Under the pieces are notes generated by a model. That model made no database searches and was not told where the DNA came from. It saw nothing but the letters and a program-made list of their open reading frames with translations. The position numbers and the translations under genes were made by a program. From Mnemiopsis leidyi (Eukaryota; Ctenophora; Tentaculata; Lobata; Bolinopsidae), in contig JH154918.1 of assembly GCA_000226015.1 (NCBI GenBank), forward strand, positions 2,598 through 35,400: a stretch of 32,803 nt of DNA. Direction: 5' to 3'. Below are positions 7,304 through 17,301 of the stretch, piece after piece; position 1 is the stretch's first letter, and each line of letters opens with the position of its first letter.

Positions 7304-10300
7304 CTGGGGTGAAAACGTTCAAACACAAGGAAAGTTTTTATTCTATTTTATTTTAGAATATAGGTTGAGTAAAATAAAAAACAAAACAGATTATTTGGGG
7401 TTTAATTGAGACTTATTTGGGGTCGAATACTTAAAGTAAAACGAAGGATACATAAACTGTAAATTTCTTATATAATTGAAAGGTCATGTCAAGAGTGAAA
7501 ACGTTCAATCGCCCATCAATAGGAAAGTCATTTTCGATTTCAAATTTAGCTTAGTTTCTCAGTTTGACGAAGGCTATAAGTTCTTGATTTTACGCCTTCG
7601 TTTAAAAATTCAGTTAAGTGTTACAAATTTTTAAACATCACATTTAACCGAGGTTTCTAATTTTTCAGACTGCTATTTTAGTAAATACTATCGATAAAAT
7701 ACTCGTAGAGGATATCATGCATCAGTAACATTGCTTTGTGCTGAAACTATGCAAAATTTTGTATCTAATATATAGTTTTTTGTCTGAATTAAAGCTTATG
7801 ACGAAAATGGTAAAATATTTAATAAAATTAGGCTACTTTAGAAACATACCAAATGCTTTCGAGTGTAGAAAAATCATGAAAATGCTATTTATACATTGCT
7901 ATACATGGGTACATTGTTACATTGCTACAGACTAAAGAATACATATCGTGACAAATCTTAGAAATTTCCTTTACTCACACGGTCCTGATACCGTCACCTC
8001 TGACATGGATGTTTTTAGAGGCCTTCTTTCCGGTCCTGTCGGGAGTACTGTTGTCTTTTTATAGTGATTGTTTGAACAGCAGCAAAATAATCATCAGCTT
8101 TTGAACTTCATGTTTGTATATATTAACACAGTTGAAGCGACCGTTTTTTTCTAAAGACAAAGTGAAATAAAAGTTACCGTGTACTGCGGCGATGGGGCAG
8201 ATTTCTGGAAAGTTTGGGTCTCAGGTTGAACTCTTTTTCGTCCACTATATTGAGATTATCGTCGGAAAAAATGTCCTCTTCAAATTCTACTCTGGGGTGG
8301 GTTAAAATCTACTTTACAACAAAGAGCAATGAAATCATCAATTTATTTGATAAATTAATGACTGAATAGTTAACTACGACCATGTAGATAACGAAAAAAT
8401 GATTGATAAACCAATATAAATTCTAAGCAAGTTATAAATTTAACCTGTTTGAAGATGAATTAAGGGTTAAACTGCTCAAAGCTTTAGCAAGATTTTTGAT
8501 ACTGCCTTGTGACTTGAGCGCCTGAAATAGTAATTGACTTTGGAACCTAAGAAAGTGTTCGATTTCACTACTACTAAACTTACTGTACCATTAAAACATG
8601 TTGAAATCAAATAAAAACCGTGAAACTCACGGCAAGTTGGGTTTGGTTCATCCTGGATAGAGCGGCAGTGTCGTCCAAATGGAGACTTCTTAGTAACGAT
8701 ACTGTCTCGAAATCTAGCTCGTGCTTGTTTGCCCATTTTCTGGAGTGGAAGAGAAAATTCAGCGAAGTGACACCAGAAACCCTAGTCCCTATGATAGGCG
8801 GAATTTGCCTGACATTGTCAGGCCTGCTGGGCCTCAACGTGAGGCTAGTGAGAATAACATCTCTTCAGATTAACCAAGTTTTGAATTTAATTTTGCAATC
8901 CAGGTGTTTAAACTATTTCAGTTTCATTACTCCTCAAACTACTCCTCAAACTATAACATAAGCAAACTAGTTAGCTCTCAAGCAGCAGTTCAAAAGTGAG
9001 GAATTCATTTTCCTACCTACGCGGCTACACGCTTCATTTTCCCAGTTTCCCAACTATAAGTAAACAATTATTATTTCCCCAACTAGAAGCACCATCTCTT
9101 TATTTTTATCTAAATGCATCATTTTTCCACTTGAAAGCATTATTTTCCCACCTTAACCCTTCATTTTCTCACCTCAACACATTGCATTTTCCCACTTGAA
9201 CACCTAATTTTCCCGCTTGAAAGCATCATTTTCCCACTTGAACACATATTTTTCCCACTTGAAAGCATCATTTTCCCACTTGAACACCTAATTTTCCCAC
9301 CTGAAAGCATCATTTTCCTCGTCGTAGAACTGCACTTCGTCATCCCACTCGTCCAGGTTACTTTCGTTGGAGTAGAACTCCCACCAAGAAACTATCTTCA
9401 GGTCATTGACGTATTCTGCTTCTTTCTTGTACCTGTTTATAGTTTATTATTGACGTATTTTGCTTCTTTCTTGTACCTGTTTATAGTTTATTATTGGGCT
9501 GAGGGCTCATCATCCAAGAAACACTTAATAGACTTCTTAGCATCTTGGATTTTGCCTCTTTGTTATAATTTCTGTGAAATATTTGTTGAAATTGTTCTTT
9601 ATTCAACACAGGAAAACTTTCCTGAGTGCATAACCCGAACCTACCTAGGAGTTGGGCTAGATAAAGTAGAAACGGCTCCCGGAACGTCCAGGTCGTTTAT
9701 CCAATCAAGATGGTCAGAAAGATCAGCCTCGTCGCAACTCATTGTTATTTGTCTCCCCTGGAGATAAGATGATGTCACCACTTAATTTATTAAACTATCA
9801 AATCAAATCTAGTACCTTTATTAAAGGTTGTTGTATTCCCTCTTATTCCTAGTAAGCAAATTTCTTGGTTTTTCTAAAGCAAATCTAGAAATTTCCAAGA
9901 TCCCCTCCACGGCTCATAAATTGGGAAAAATAATATAACAAAACCTATAAATTCTAATATAATATGTTTTACTGCTACATTAAGTAACTTACATTAGGAG
10001 CACTTTCAATGAATTCCCTACACTCCTTATCAATGAAGTAAGGATAATGATCCTCCCACGAAGAGTTACCACTATCAGAACTACACCTCCTCCTCCACTC
10101 CTCACCCTCTTCAGGAGAACCCTTCACCCCACCCTCGTCCCCCACAAAGTTGTCGGTGCAGTTCTTCACCAGGTTTCCCACCACTGATATCCGGAGTTCT
10201 TTGTCTGGTTGGGGGGAGGGTCGGCGGGTCTTGTTGTATGTCCGCTTGACAAACCGCCACACCGTAACCAAAGATCGGAGTTTCAGTCCTGCTGGAGTTG

Positions 10301-10538
10301 GTGGTTTCTTGTTTTTCTGGGACACAGTCGGACTTTTGGTGGCGGGGGAGGGAGCTGGAGCTGGAGAGGGGGACCGATTTGGGGATGGAGTTCGAGCCCG
10401 GTGCGCCAACAGGGGGCTCCGCTTAATGGAAAGGGGCGAGATTGAGGGTTCCGGGAGGTCTATAGTGGACTTGGTCTGGAGAGTGTTCATCTCCGGAGGC
10501 CGGGAGTTGGCCTGGTGCTGATCTTCAGACTTCAACAT
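7141..10538 (-). CDS. Eight-exon gene for an unrecognised 475-residue protein
   Basis: Coding exons in transcript order: 10538-9993, 9757-9645, 9432-9301, 8844-8631, 8521-8445, 8291-8178, 8047-7979 and 7303-7141. All seven introns are GT-AG with phases 0, 2, 2, 0, 2, 2, 2. The joined length is 1428 nt, exactly 475 codons plus TAA. The ATG at 10538 is chosen because an in-frame TAA lies about 33 nt upstream with no other in-frame ATG or convincing acceptor between. Residues 30-95 are rich in Ser, Pro and Lys (for example SPNRSPSPAPAPSPATKSP) and look disordered. Residues 183-263 are acidic and Trp-rich (DHLDWINDLDVPG, SWWEFYSNESNLDEWDDE). Residues 265-360 look helical (LLRSLHLDDTAALSRMNQTQ). 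The C-terminus is basic. No signal peptide, membrane segment or known domain is apparent. A cytoplasmic or nuclear regulatory protein is possible, but no function is assigned. Confidence 0.75.
7979..8047 (-). CDS. Exon 7, residues 400-421
   Basis: Acceptor AAGACAACAG|TAC, donor ACCGT|GTGAGT, phase 2 in and out. The unspliced frame would stop at TGA directly across the donor, so retention of this intron would end the protein at residue 422. Confidence 0.65.
8178..8291 (-). CDS. Exon 6, residues 362-398
   Basis: Acceptor CCCACCCCAG|AG, donor ACACG|GTAACT, phase 2 in and out. It begins acidic (VEFEEDIFSDDN) and becomes basic (LSRNLPHRRST). Confidence 0.75.
8445..8521 (-). CDS. Exon 5, residues 336-360
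   Basis: Acceptor TTACTATTTCAG|GCG, donor AAACAG|GTTAAA, phase 0 in and 2 out. Encodes ALKSQGSIKNLAKALSSL and a short Ser/Asn run. Confidence 0.7.
8631..8844 (-). CDS. Exon 4, residues 265-335
   Basis: Acceptor TTCTCACTAG|CC, donor CTTGCC|GTGAGT, phase 2 in and 0 out. The 71 codons are open only in this frame when entered with the phase left by exon 3. Confidence 0.7.
9029..9320. repeat. 20/21-bp minisatellite in intron 3, built on the exon 3 donor
   Basis: Plus-strand units TTTTCCCACTTGAAAGCATCA alternate with TTTTCCCACTTGAACACCTAA, giving a ~41-bp higher-order period from about 9186. Copies further down become irregular. The last unit overlaps the 3' end of exon 3 and its GT donor. Confidence 0.85.
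9099..9104 (-). promoter_or_regulatory. Possible intronic polyadenylation signal
   Basis: AATAAA on the minus strand within intron 3, about 185 nt beyond the alternative stop at 9288. It could support a shortened transcript that ends after exon 3. Confidence 0.3.
9301..9432 (-). CDS. Exon 3, residues 221-263, acidic and Trp-rich
   Basis: Acceptor ATAAACAG|GTACAAG, donor TTTCAG|GTGGGA, phase 2 in and out. The acceptor region is tandemly duplicated upstream. The last 12-20 nt and the donor belong to a minisatellite that fills the start of the intron. If the donor is skipped, the frame ends at TAG (9288-9290) after FRWEN. Confidence 0.7.
9407..9494. repeat. 44-bp tandem duplication of the exon 3 acceptor
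   Basis: 9407-9450 and 9451-9494 are identical but for one base. Each copy carries the minus-strand acceptor ATAAACAG|GTACAAG (exon side at 9432 and 9476). Using the upstream copy brings an in-frame TAA after 13 codons, so only 9432 preserves the protein. Confidence 0.9.
9645..9757 (-). CDS. Exon 2, residues 183-219
   Basis: Acceptor TTATCTCCAG|GGG, donor CCTAG|GTAGGT, phase 2 out. Open in the phase inherited from exon 1, and encodes DEADLSDHLDWINDLDVPG. Confidence 0.75.
9993..10538 (-). CDS. Exon 1 (coding part), residues 1-182
   Basis: Starts with ATG at 10538 (G at -3) and ends at donor AAT|GTAAGT, phase 0. A short out-of-frame ATG in good context begins just upstream (ATGGACCGAG) and overlaps the start. 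The Pro/Ser-rich tract explains the long GC-rich open frames on the opposite strand. Confidence 0.75.
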
Positions 10539-10799
10539 CTCGGTCCATGGTCGATCATAGTGCCACGTTTATTGAAATCTTTGTTCGTTACATTTTCCGG
10601 CAAGATGCTTGGTTTTGCACTGTCTTTTTCTTATTATCGCTACAAATTTTCAAGTGTGTCAAATTACGATCATGTAAATGGTATATGCGTTTATTTGAAA
10701 AAACAAAATCCTCAATGAAAACGGCAAAGATTAAAAGCCAACGAAGCGAAACCACCACCGGTAAAGTCGCAGATAACGGCACGAGTAAAAAGCAATAAA

Positions 10800-12120
10800 C
10801 TACAAAACATTCCCTCCTGTACAGGCATCGATAAAAATCTACCAGGTTTAAATCAAGGCACTCGCAATATAGCCTTCACGTCAACTGTGAACGCCAGAGT
10901 GCATAGCAAGCGAGAAATTTCAACTTTCTCACACTGACCCTCATACCAACAGTTTGCAGTCTATGCTCTTCTAAGTAACCCCTGCATCACTAAATATAGC
11001 GCAATATATAGGGATATAAATATTCGCACTACAATAAGCCAAATGCTTGCGTAAAGATATCATCAAGAGGAAAAAATGTTGTCGTTCTTACATTGCAATG
11101 CACAGAGGAAGGCTTTTAGCTGTGCGGGTTGTACAAAGCATGGTATGGGGCACTGGCTATTATCATAAATTCATAAGGACTCCGGACACGAAGGTTCCAC
11201 GTTTTCAATTTGCATATGCTTTAGTGTTGTGTGAATACAATAGCAGTACTTGGATAATGGTCAGGTCTAACGTAATTAGTTGTGACTATGTGTGTTAAGT
11301 TTAACTTAGATAGATTTGTACTGCAGATGTAATTTCAACCCTGCCAATGGAAATAGTAAATACCAACTGTGTGAGTTTCGTGTTTTTATTCCTAGCTTTT
11401 TTTGAATGCCACTGAGAATTTTAATTTTGACTTTTTGATTAAAAAAGATATTTTTGAATAAGAAATAATGAATGCACTGAAAGCCAAAAATATTGGAACA
11501 TCTTATCAGTCTAGCAAATCAGAGAAGATTTTAGCTAAAAGTGGTGAACAATTTCGACATTCAAAAGTGCATTATGCGGAGGGATTGCGGGGAAGGCGGC
11601 AGGGTTCCGGGGGCATGATAAACTTAGATCAAACTAGAGGCTCTGCTGTTATACTTCAGACCAAGTCAAATTTTAATATTTGAACGTAACAAATTGTTAG
11701 ATATTTCTGTGCCTCTTCAAAAGAGCTGTGAAGCACGATCAGGAGAAATCAGTCATCATCCTGACTCCTTACGTGGCTCAGCTACTTCAAGACTAATTGA
11801 GGAAGACTGAATTAGGGTTCATATGAAGGTTACCTCTGTTGGAATATAGTACATCGGTTCTAATCATGCGTCATAAGTGTCATACGCTTTTAATGAAATA
11901 GTCTGGGTCTGAATGCGATTTCGAACGCTTATTGATACTATTCAAAATAAAGGTTTCTACATAACATTAGGATCTTTTTTCGCCTCTAGCACCCAAATCC
12001 CAATGGGAGTGGTGTCAATGCCTAGATAAGTAGATATTGCATTAAGAACCTACACGAAAACTGCATCGTTTGTTTCAGTGTTAAGATTTTTACGATTCAA
12101 GTGGGAGAAGCAAGAAGGAT
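10800..12120. other. Gene-free stretch upstream of the eight-exon gene
   Basis: AT-rich, with TATA-like sequence on both strands around 11000-11030 (for example TATATAGGGATATAAATA). This could include a promoter or an untranslated first exon of the minus-strand gene, but nothing distinguishes one. The open frames at 11047 and 11468 look random. Confidence 0.4.
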
Positions 12121-12345
12121 TTAATAGGGACACGGGTGGAGGCCGAGGGTTGATTGATCATGAATGAGAAAGGTCGGAAAAGGTGGAAAGAGAGAGAAGA
12201 GAACGAATGACAGGCTAGGCTGGAAGGAACGAGAAGAGTTGAGAGGTGAGGAACGAGAACGGGGGAAGAAAGAGGGAGGGAAGATGGGGAAGAGATAGGG
12301 CGGAGGACGGAGAAGAGAGGACGGAGGATAATGCGGGAGGATTAT
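12121..12345. repeat. Polypurine tract
   Basis: More than 200 bp in which the plus strand is overwhelmingly A and G (GAGAGAGAAGAGAACG, GGGGGAAGAAAGAGGGAGGG). It ends next to ATTATCTGGCCGTA. The minus-strand open frame is only the pyrimidine complement. Confidence 0.7.
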
Positions 12346-12485
12346 CTGGCCGTAGGACATGGTCCCTGCTAGTCCCTATTATACAGGTAAGTTTTTGGAG
12401 AGGTGAAAAACTCTCTTGAAATCAGTTATAAGCATGTAAATCATATTGTTACTGCTCATATCTCATGAACCTCCAGAAAAGTGCA

Positions 12486-12718
12486 AATGAGCATTGCTTT
12501 ACAATGAACATTGCTTTACAATGAACATTGCTTTACGATGAACATTGCTTTGCAATGAACATTGCTTTACAATGAGCATTGCTTTGCAATGAACATTGCT
12601 TTGCAATGAACATTGCTTTACAATGAGCATTGCTTTACAATGAACATTGCTTTACAATGAACATAGCTTTACAATGAGCTTTGCTTTACAATGAACATTG
12701 CTTTGCAAATGAACATTT
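12486..12718. repeat. 17-bp minisatellite, about 14 copies
   Basis: The unit AATGAACATTGCTTTAC repeats with scattered A/G variants (CGATG, GAGCATT, TTTGC). Confidence 0.9.
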
Positions 12719-12803
12719 CAGCTACAAAAATGTACAAAATCAAGAACCCCACGATCAAAAAGCTAAAATAATCAATAAAGTCCTTCCAAGCACCCTTATT
12801 AAT

Positions 12804-12893
12804 ACAAGGATTACAAGGATTACAAGGATTACAAGGATTACGAGGATTACAAGGATTACAAGGATTACGAGGATTACAAGGATTACAAGGATT
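12804..12893. repeat. 9-bp tandem repeat, 10 copies
   Basis: ACAAGGATT repeats ten times in perfect register; a few units are ACGAGGATT. The array is a multiple of three and produces Ile-Thr-Arg and Asn-Pro-Cys repeats in two spurious open frames. Confidence 0.95.
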
Positions 12894-12899
12894 AATATG

Positions 12900-14420
12900 A
12901 CCGAGCACATTTAACCGAGGCTATTCAAAATCACTTGCACAAAATTTAAGAACTGAATTTAAAGTATGCACACAGTCAACACCAGTAGTGATGTAAATCA
13001 TGATCTTGATCACAAGGGGAAATGTGACCAGGTCACATATGCCAGGATGATCTGATATGCAACATATTTTGATGTTTCAACACTACGATAACCAATCTCA
13101 TGCTGTCTTCTCGAGGTGTGAAATTAGCGTTCATAAATATGAAATTTTTACGGTCTTAACACCGTCTTTCAATGTTATAATGACACAGTATGCTCTTAGC
13201 CGTAGTAGGACGAATATCAGATAATTTTAGTGGTTGGAAATAACCGGAAACTTCCCACCAAGCCACCCACGTCTTACAGAATCATGTCTGAACCAGGCTG
13301 ACATAATACTGATTACAGTTCATATTAGTATTTACAACAGGAAAAGAGTAATAAAAGTTGTCTTAAAGATCGAGGTACGAATAGCCTTATTTGTTAAATG
13401 TACACACTGCAGTAGTAGTAGTACCAGCCAAGCGAACCAGCCAGAAACTATAAAATATATAAATATATCTCATACACTGCATGTGCCTTTAGAAGGATTG
13501 GCGTTCATCAATTCATACCCTATTTATTGACTAAGGATGCTGTGCGGAGACGAGGCGCTTATACAGCGTTGGGCATATGAAATGATACGGGAGTGGTGTG
13601 ATGACATGCTCGGGGCATAGACAAAGGTATAGTTATTAATCACCCGCTATCAGTATCTCTCTCTTTCTCTCTNNNNNNNNNNATCAAGCCTCGGGTGTAT
13701 GCAGTATTGTAGTTGGTAAAACTACCTTAACCGTCGCTGGCCTTATAAGATCCTTCGGTTCCTGTAATAGTGTAATTGACCGGTTACATTGTAACCACAT
13801 GGCTGTTGGAAACACCGAAGTAAAATAAGTGTTTTAAAAGAAAAAAATATTTTTACCTAAGAGTAAGAGCAATTAAAAAGCTAAAGATTATGCCGCGCCG
13901 ACCTATCATTATATGGAGGCAGAAGATCCTGATGGGGCCCAGGATAACAATCAGATCAAATAGGAACCGATCTCTAAATCTTATAAGGCATATCCCTGCT
14001 CATATAAGAACTGATAAGCTTGCACATCAAAATGACATTTAAATGTAGGTTATTATGCAATTAGAAAAGTAATCGGTTTTTATTGTTCGCTTCAATGCAT
14101 TTATATTGTATCCTCCCGGAGCATATGTCATATGAAAATATCGTGACGACTAACGAAGCAGATCATGATCATTAGAATCCTTTTAGATCGGATCTTCTGA
14201 TGATTTTAATGACTGGATGAACAAATGTTCAAGAGATCCGGAGCATGCAAGCCATCAGTCGCCGATCATCGCACAATTAAAGTTATCAACCAACCGTTAC
14301 TGAGCATTTGTATTACTATGAACAATGAACACAGACAACAACAATATCAACCTGTCAAATCAGCCAACCCCTATTAATGCCTTCGAAGTGGACAGTGCTA
14401 GAGTTAAATACCTATCTGCC
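12900..14420. other. Gene-free stretch
   Basis: Mostly unique AT-rich sequence, including the palindrome GTGACCAGGTCAC near 13024 and the assembly gap. The 98-codon frame at 13234 shows no domain or splice pattern. Confidence 0.45.
13673..13682. other. Assembly gap (10 N)
   Basis: Ten Ns follow a CT-rich microsatellite (TCTCTCTCTTTCTCTCT). The true gap length is unknown; the repeat probably caused the break. Confidence 0.95.
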
Positions 14421-14423
14421 TAT

Positions 14424-14605
14424 CAATTTATTATCATTTATTATTTATTATCATATTTGAGAGCAACATAGCAGAGTGTAAAATTTCCGTTCAATGGCTG
14501 AAAGACTTAAGACGCTCCACGGCTGCAGCTGGACAGCACAGAGATTTGAACCCGGGACCTCCCGAATGGTTAAGTCCGATGCTCTAAGCTCTGCGCCACT
14601 CAGCC
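14424..14605 (-). mobile_element. tRNA-derived SINE-like element
   Basis: On the minus strand the head begins GGCTGAGTGGCGCAGAG (A-box region) and has a B box GGTTCAAATCT (14552-14542), with A-to-B spacing typical of tRNAs. The anticodon and T stems do not pair fully, so this is not a working tRNA gene. A unique body of roughly 100 bp follows, then a simple AATAAATGATAATAAA-type tail ending near 14424, as in tRNA-SINEs. Confidence 0.6.
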
Positions 14606-15021
14606 ATAAATAAGATTAATTTCGGTAAAATGGTTAATCTTAGCGATGAAACTTGAAAGGCTGAAAATAATCCCCTCAGTACTGATGATTGCTAGATTTT
14701 AGCTTTATTCAAACGCTTTTTAACTTTTGAGCATCTTTGCTGGACCTGAGGATTATTCAGGATTAATCCTCGTAGTAATAATCACTGTTGAACCAATAGA
14801 TCAAGGCTGAAAAATCAAGCCAGAGCTGATATTTAATAGAAAAACCTTTGAATCCGAAAAGAGCGCAGTAGTTTCCAATTACATCAACCATAAACAGAAC
14901 AAAGAACATTATCAAAGCAAAGGTGTGAAATCTACCACTGTAGATGTAATGATATTATCCATCTAAAAGTCTCATTGCTTCTCGGAAGATAATCTTCCAT
15001 AACTATAATTCTACATAATGC

Positions 15022-15206
15022 AAATCCTAAACGAAACAAACAGCTACAGTGAAAAAACGCATAAACTATAGTCTTACACAGTAAACTCTAAAAAGGGAAC
15101 AAAAAACAAACACAGTGGAAAAGTCTATAAATTCTCATCATACAAAACAAATTCTAAACAAAACAAACAACCGCGTAGTGGAAGAGCGTATAAACTCCCA
15201 CAATTA
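15022..15206. repeat. ~61-66-bp degenerate tandem repeat, 3 copies
   Basis: Units start at 15022, 15083 and 15149. Each has a CTAAA..AACAAAC block, then an AGTG block and a TATAAACT/ATT block. Confidence 0.6.
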
Positions 15207-15260
15207 CTCCCCTAATACGCTAATAGGCCGCTATAACATCGGAAAAGCTCGCAACTCTGC

Positions 15261-15409
15261 GACATATGCGGGCAGGACCGTTATATGAATAAGTAAGTGG
15301 AGCCACTGTTTATAAATATAGCTAGAGTAAGTAAGTTGAGCCACTGTTAAATATAGCTACAGGACATATGCAGGCAGGACAGTTATATAAAAGAGTAAGT
15401 GGCGCTACT
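15261..15409. repeat. 47-bp direct repeat at 102-bp spacing, with an inner repeat
   Basis: 15261-15307 and 15363-15409 share GACATATGC.GGCAGGAC.GTTATAT and AGTAAGTGG.GC.ACT. Between them the AGTAAGT..AGCCACTGTT part is repeated again. Confidence 0.65.
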
Positions 15410-15419
15410 AGTTAGGTGT

Positions 15420-16860
15420 AGCAGAAGTGAGGGGTCCTTAGTACCGGACACCACCTATAACTCGACCCGTGTTTAGCTCCGTCTTCTATGTCCTGCCTGG
15501 GACACAATGCAGACTCTCCTTTCTCCTTTGTCATGCTTATTATTTGGCCCAGGTCTTGGCGTATACGGGAGTTAGGGACTGTGTCGCCAAAGGGGGCTGG
15601 TAATTGACGCGAATATAATAGTTTACATTTATAATCGATGCGTTTACATCAAACATGGCCCAGTTTGATTGGTAGTTATTGGGTTAATGTAAAGATGTGT
15701 AGTACTGATGTTTCGTGGCATGCTGTCATAATTTTATTCATCAGTTTGGTTCGGGCCATTTAGACAATAGTGTACATATTAACTGTTTTAAATGAGGTTC
15801 AACAAAGGATTTCCTAAAATTGTATGTGAGCGGAAATATCAAATGGATAAATGAATAAATAATTCAGTGCCAAGACACATGGATGAACAATTTGACCCTT
15901 GATAAGTTTGTCGATTATAAAAATAATTTTCTGCCCAAATTTTTATGCAAAGGGATTGAAGCTACTATAGTCGTTAATTTGCCGATAAGTTGTTATCCGC
16001 CATTTTGTTAGACGCAAACTCCCCAACTTCACGATCTTTTGTGGATCAACTTGAACCAAGTATAAGAGCAAGGAAGTTCTATCAAATTAAAAATCCAGCA
16101 TTACAGTTTCACATACAGTAAAGAAAGAACGAACGACATAACAAAATAGTTTTAATGAAGAAGTCCGGCCAAATAATATTACACTTCTGTGGCAGCACCC
16201 ATCCATGTCCACAGTTCCACTCGGGGCAGTGCGGGATTGGATTACCACATACGAGTGCTAGATGAAATAAACACGAACAATGCCATGAACTGTACTGTTT
16301 CAAGTATAGAAACTCATGTGCACCCAGGACTAGAGTTTCACTTTTAAATAGTCCCTCACTGCAGTTCCTTATATGGTCTTTTATATGGTTAAATTTACCT
16401 GATCCTCTCCAAAATGTTTTTGTTTTGAAGCTCATTCAACTCAGTCACTTAATCACTTGGAAATAAAGGTGAACCCTTTGGTGCACGTAAGCAATTATAT
16501 GCAATGACTATTGGACACTAAGTTAGGATCAGTTGGTCCGCTTTCCCGGCCATCCGTTATGTATAGTCTTGTATATGGTCTTCTATCCTTATATGGTCTT
16601 CTATCCTTATATTAAGGTCTTATATTGTGGTCCTTTGATATGGATTGGTATGAAATTTGATGAGTTAAGATGGTGATTCGGTGTTTTTTTAATCGATCTA
16701 TACTGTTTATGCCATTCCTGATTCGCGGCGAATAAAAGTTTTCTATGCTTGCTTTTTTAGAGATTACTTGCTTATTCCACAAGCAGGGCCAGATAGTAAA
16801 AAAGATTAAGCTTAATTTTAAACCTATTAAACTGGCAGACTAAAAAGCTTGGATTCAACA
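15420..16860. other. Gene-free stretch
   Basis: There is no supported gene. A minus-strand open frame at 16109-16435 contains HCPEWNCGHGW, but lacks splice and homology support. A small 18-bp tandem duplication (TATGGTCTTCTATCCTTA) lies near 16575-16610. Confidence 0.4.
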
Positions 16861-16861
16861 G

Positions 16862-17301
16862 TTATAAGCAAAGAAGCAACAATCCTTTGGAGTCTACATA
16901 AGAGATCACCAACCAATAAATTTCAGTGAAGCTGGGCAAATTTTGCGGTGTCCATAATCTAGATTTTATCGGATTAATATTATCATTGATAATTGAAGTC
17001 GTTGCAACACAGCTGCATGATATCGGCACGAAAACAAAGCAGTCACCTAACATGCAGCAAAACACCACAACAAACTGAAGACCCCCTGGCCCAGCTATAA
17101 TATATATCGCATCCCTCCGACAAAAGTATCTATCAAGCCCTGCTCCTTCATCAAGACACGGCATTGTCTGACGTTGTAGCACCCTCACCTCGACCCTACA
17201 TGATATGGGTGTTGCGGTGCAGTAAACACGGTGAGCGGCATATAATGGGAAAGTGACACTGCACACTTCATGATTGAGCTCTATAGCGCCATTGTCCTGA
17301 A
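16862..17301 (-). other. Possible cysteine-rich exon, weakly supported
   Basis: A minus-strand frame follows a plausible acceptor (CTATAATTCAG|GACAATGGC) and reads DNGAIELNHEVCSVTF onward through a Cys- and Arg-rich segment (VYCTATPISCRVEVRVLQRQ, DRYFCRRDAIYII). It then becomes hydrophobic (FVVVFCCML) and closes at 16862. GTGACT after CATGTTAG could be a donor. There is no partner exon in agreeing phase and no recognisable domain. It may equally be a chance open frame. Confidence 0.2.

Noticed and set aside
8476..8736. 86-codon minus-strand frame beginning MGKQARARF
   Set aside because: It overlaps exon 4 in another frame and runs through a strong donor and an acceptor; the competing frame alone keeps phase with exons 3 and 5.
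10150..10521. Gly/Val-rich plus-strand open frame
   Set aside because: It is the complement of the Pro/Ser-rich exon 1 of the minus-strand gene, which has splice and phase support.
12669..12914. Open frames with Ile-Thr-Arg or Asn-Pro-Cys repeats on the two strands
   Set aside because: They are produced by the 9-bp tandem array, whose length is a multiple of three.
13024..13036. Palindrome GTGACCAGGTCAC as a nuclear-receptor site
   Set aside because: Half-sites of this kind are common by chance and there is no gene nearby to regulate.
16109..16435. Zinc-binding protein suggested by HCPEWNCGHGW
   Set aside because: The Cys/His spacing fits no finger I know, and there is no acceptor/donor pair with agreeing phase.
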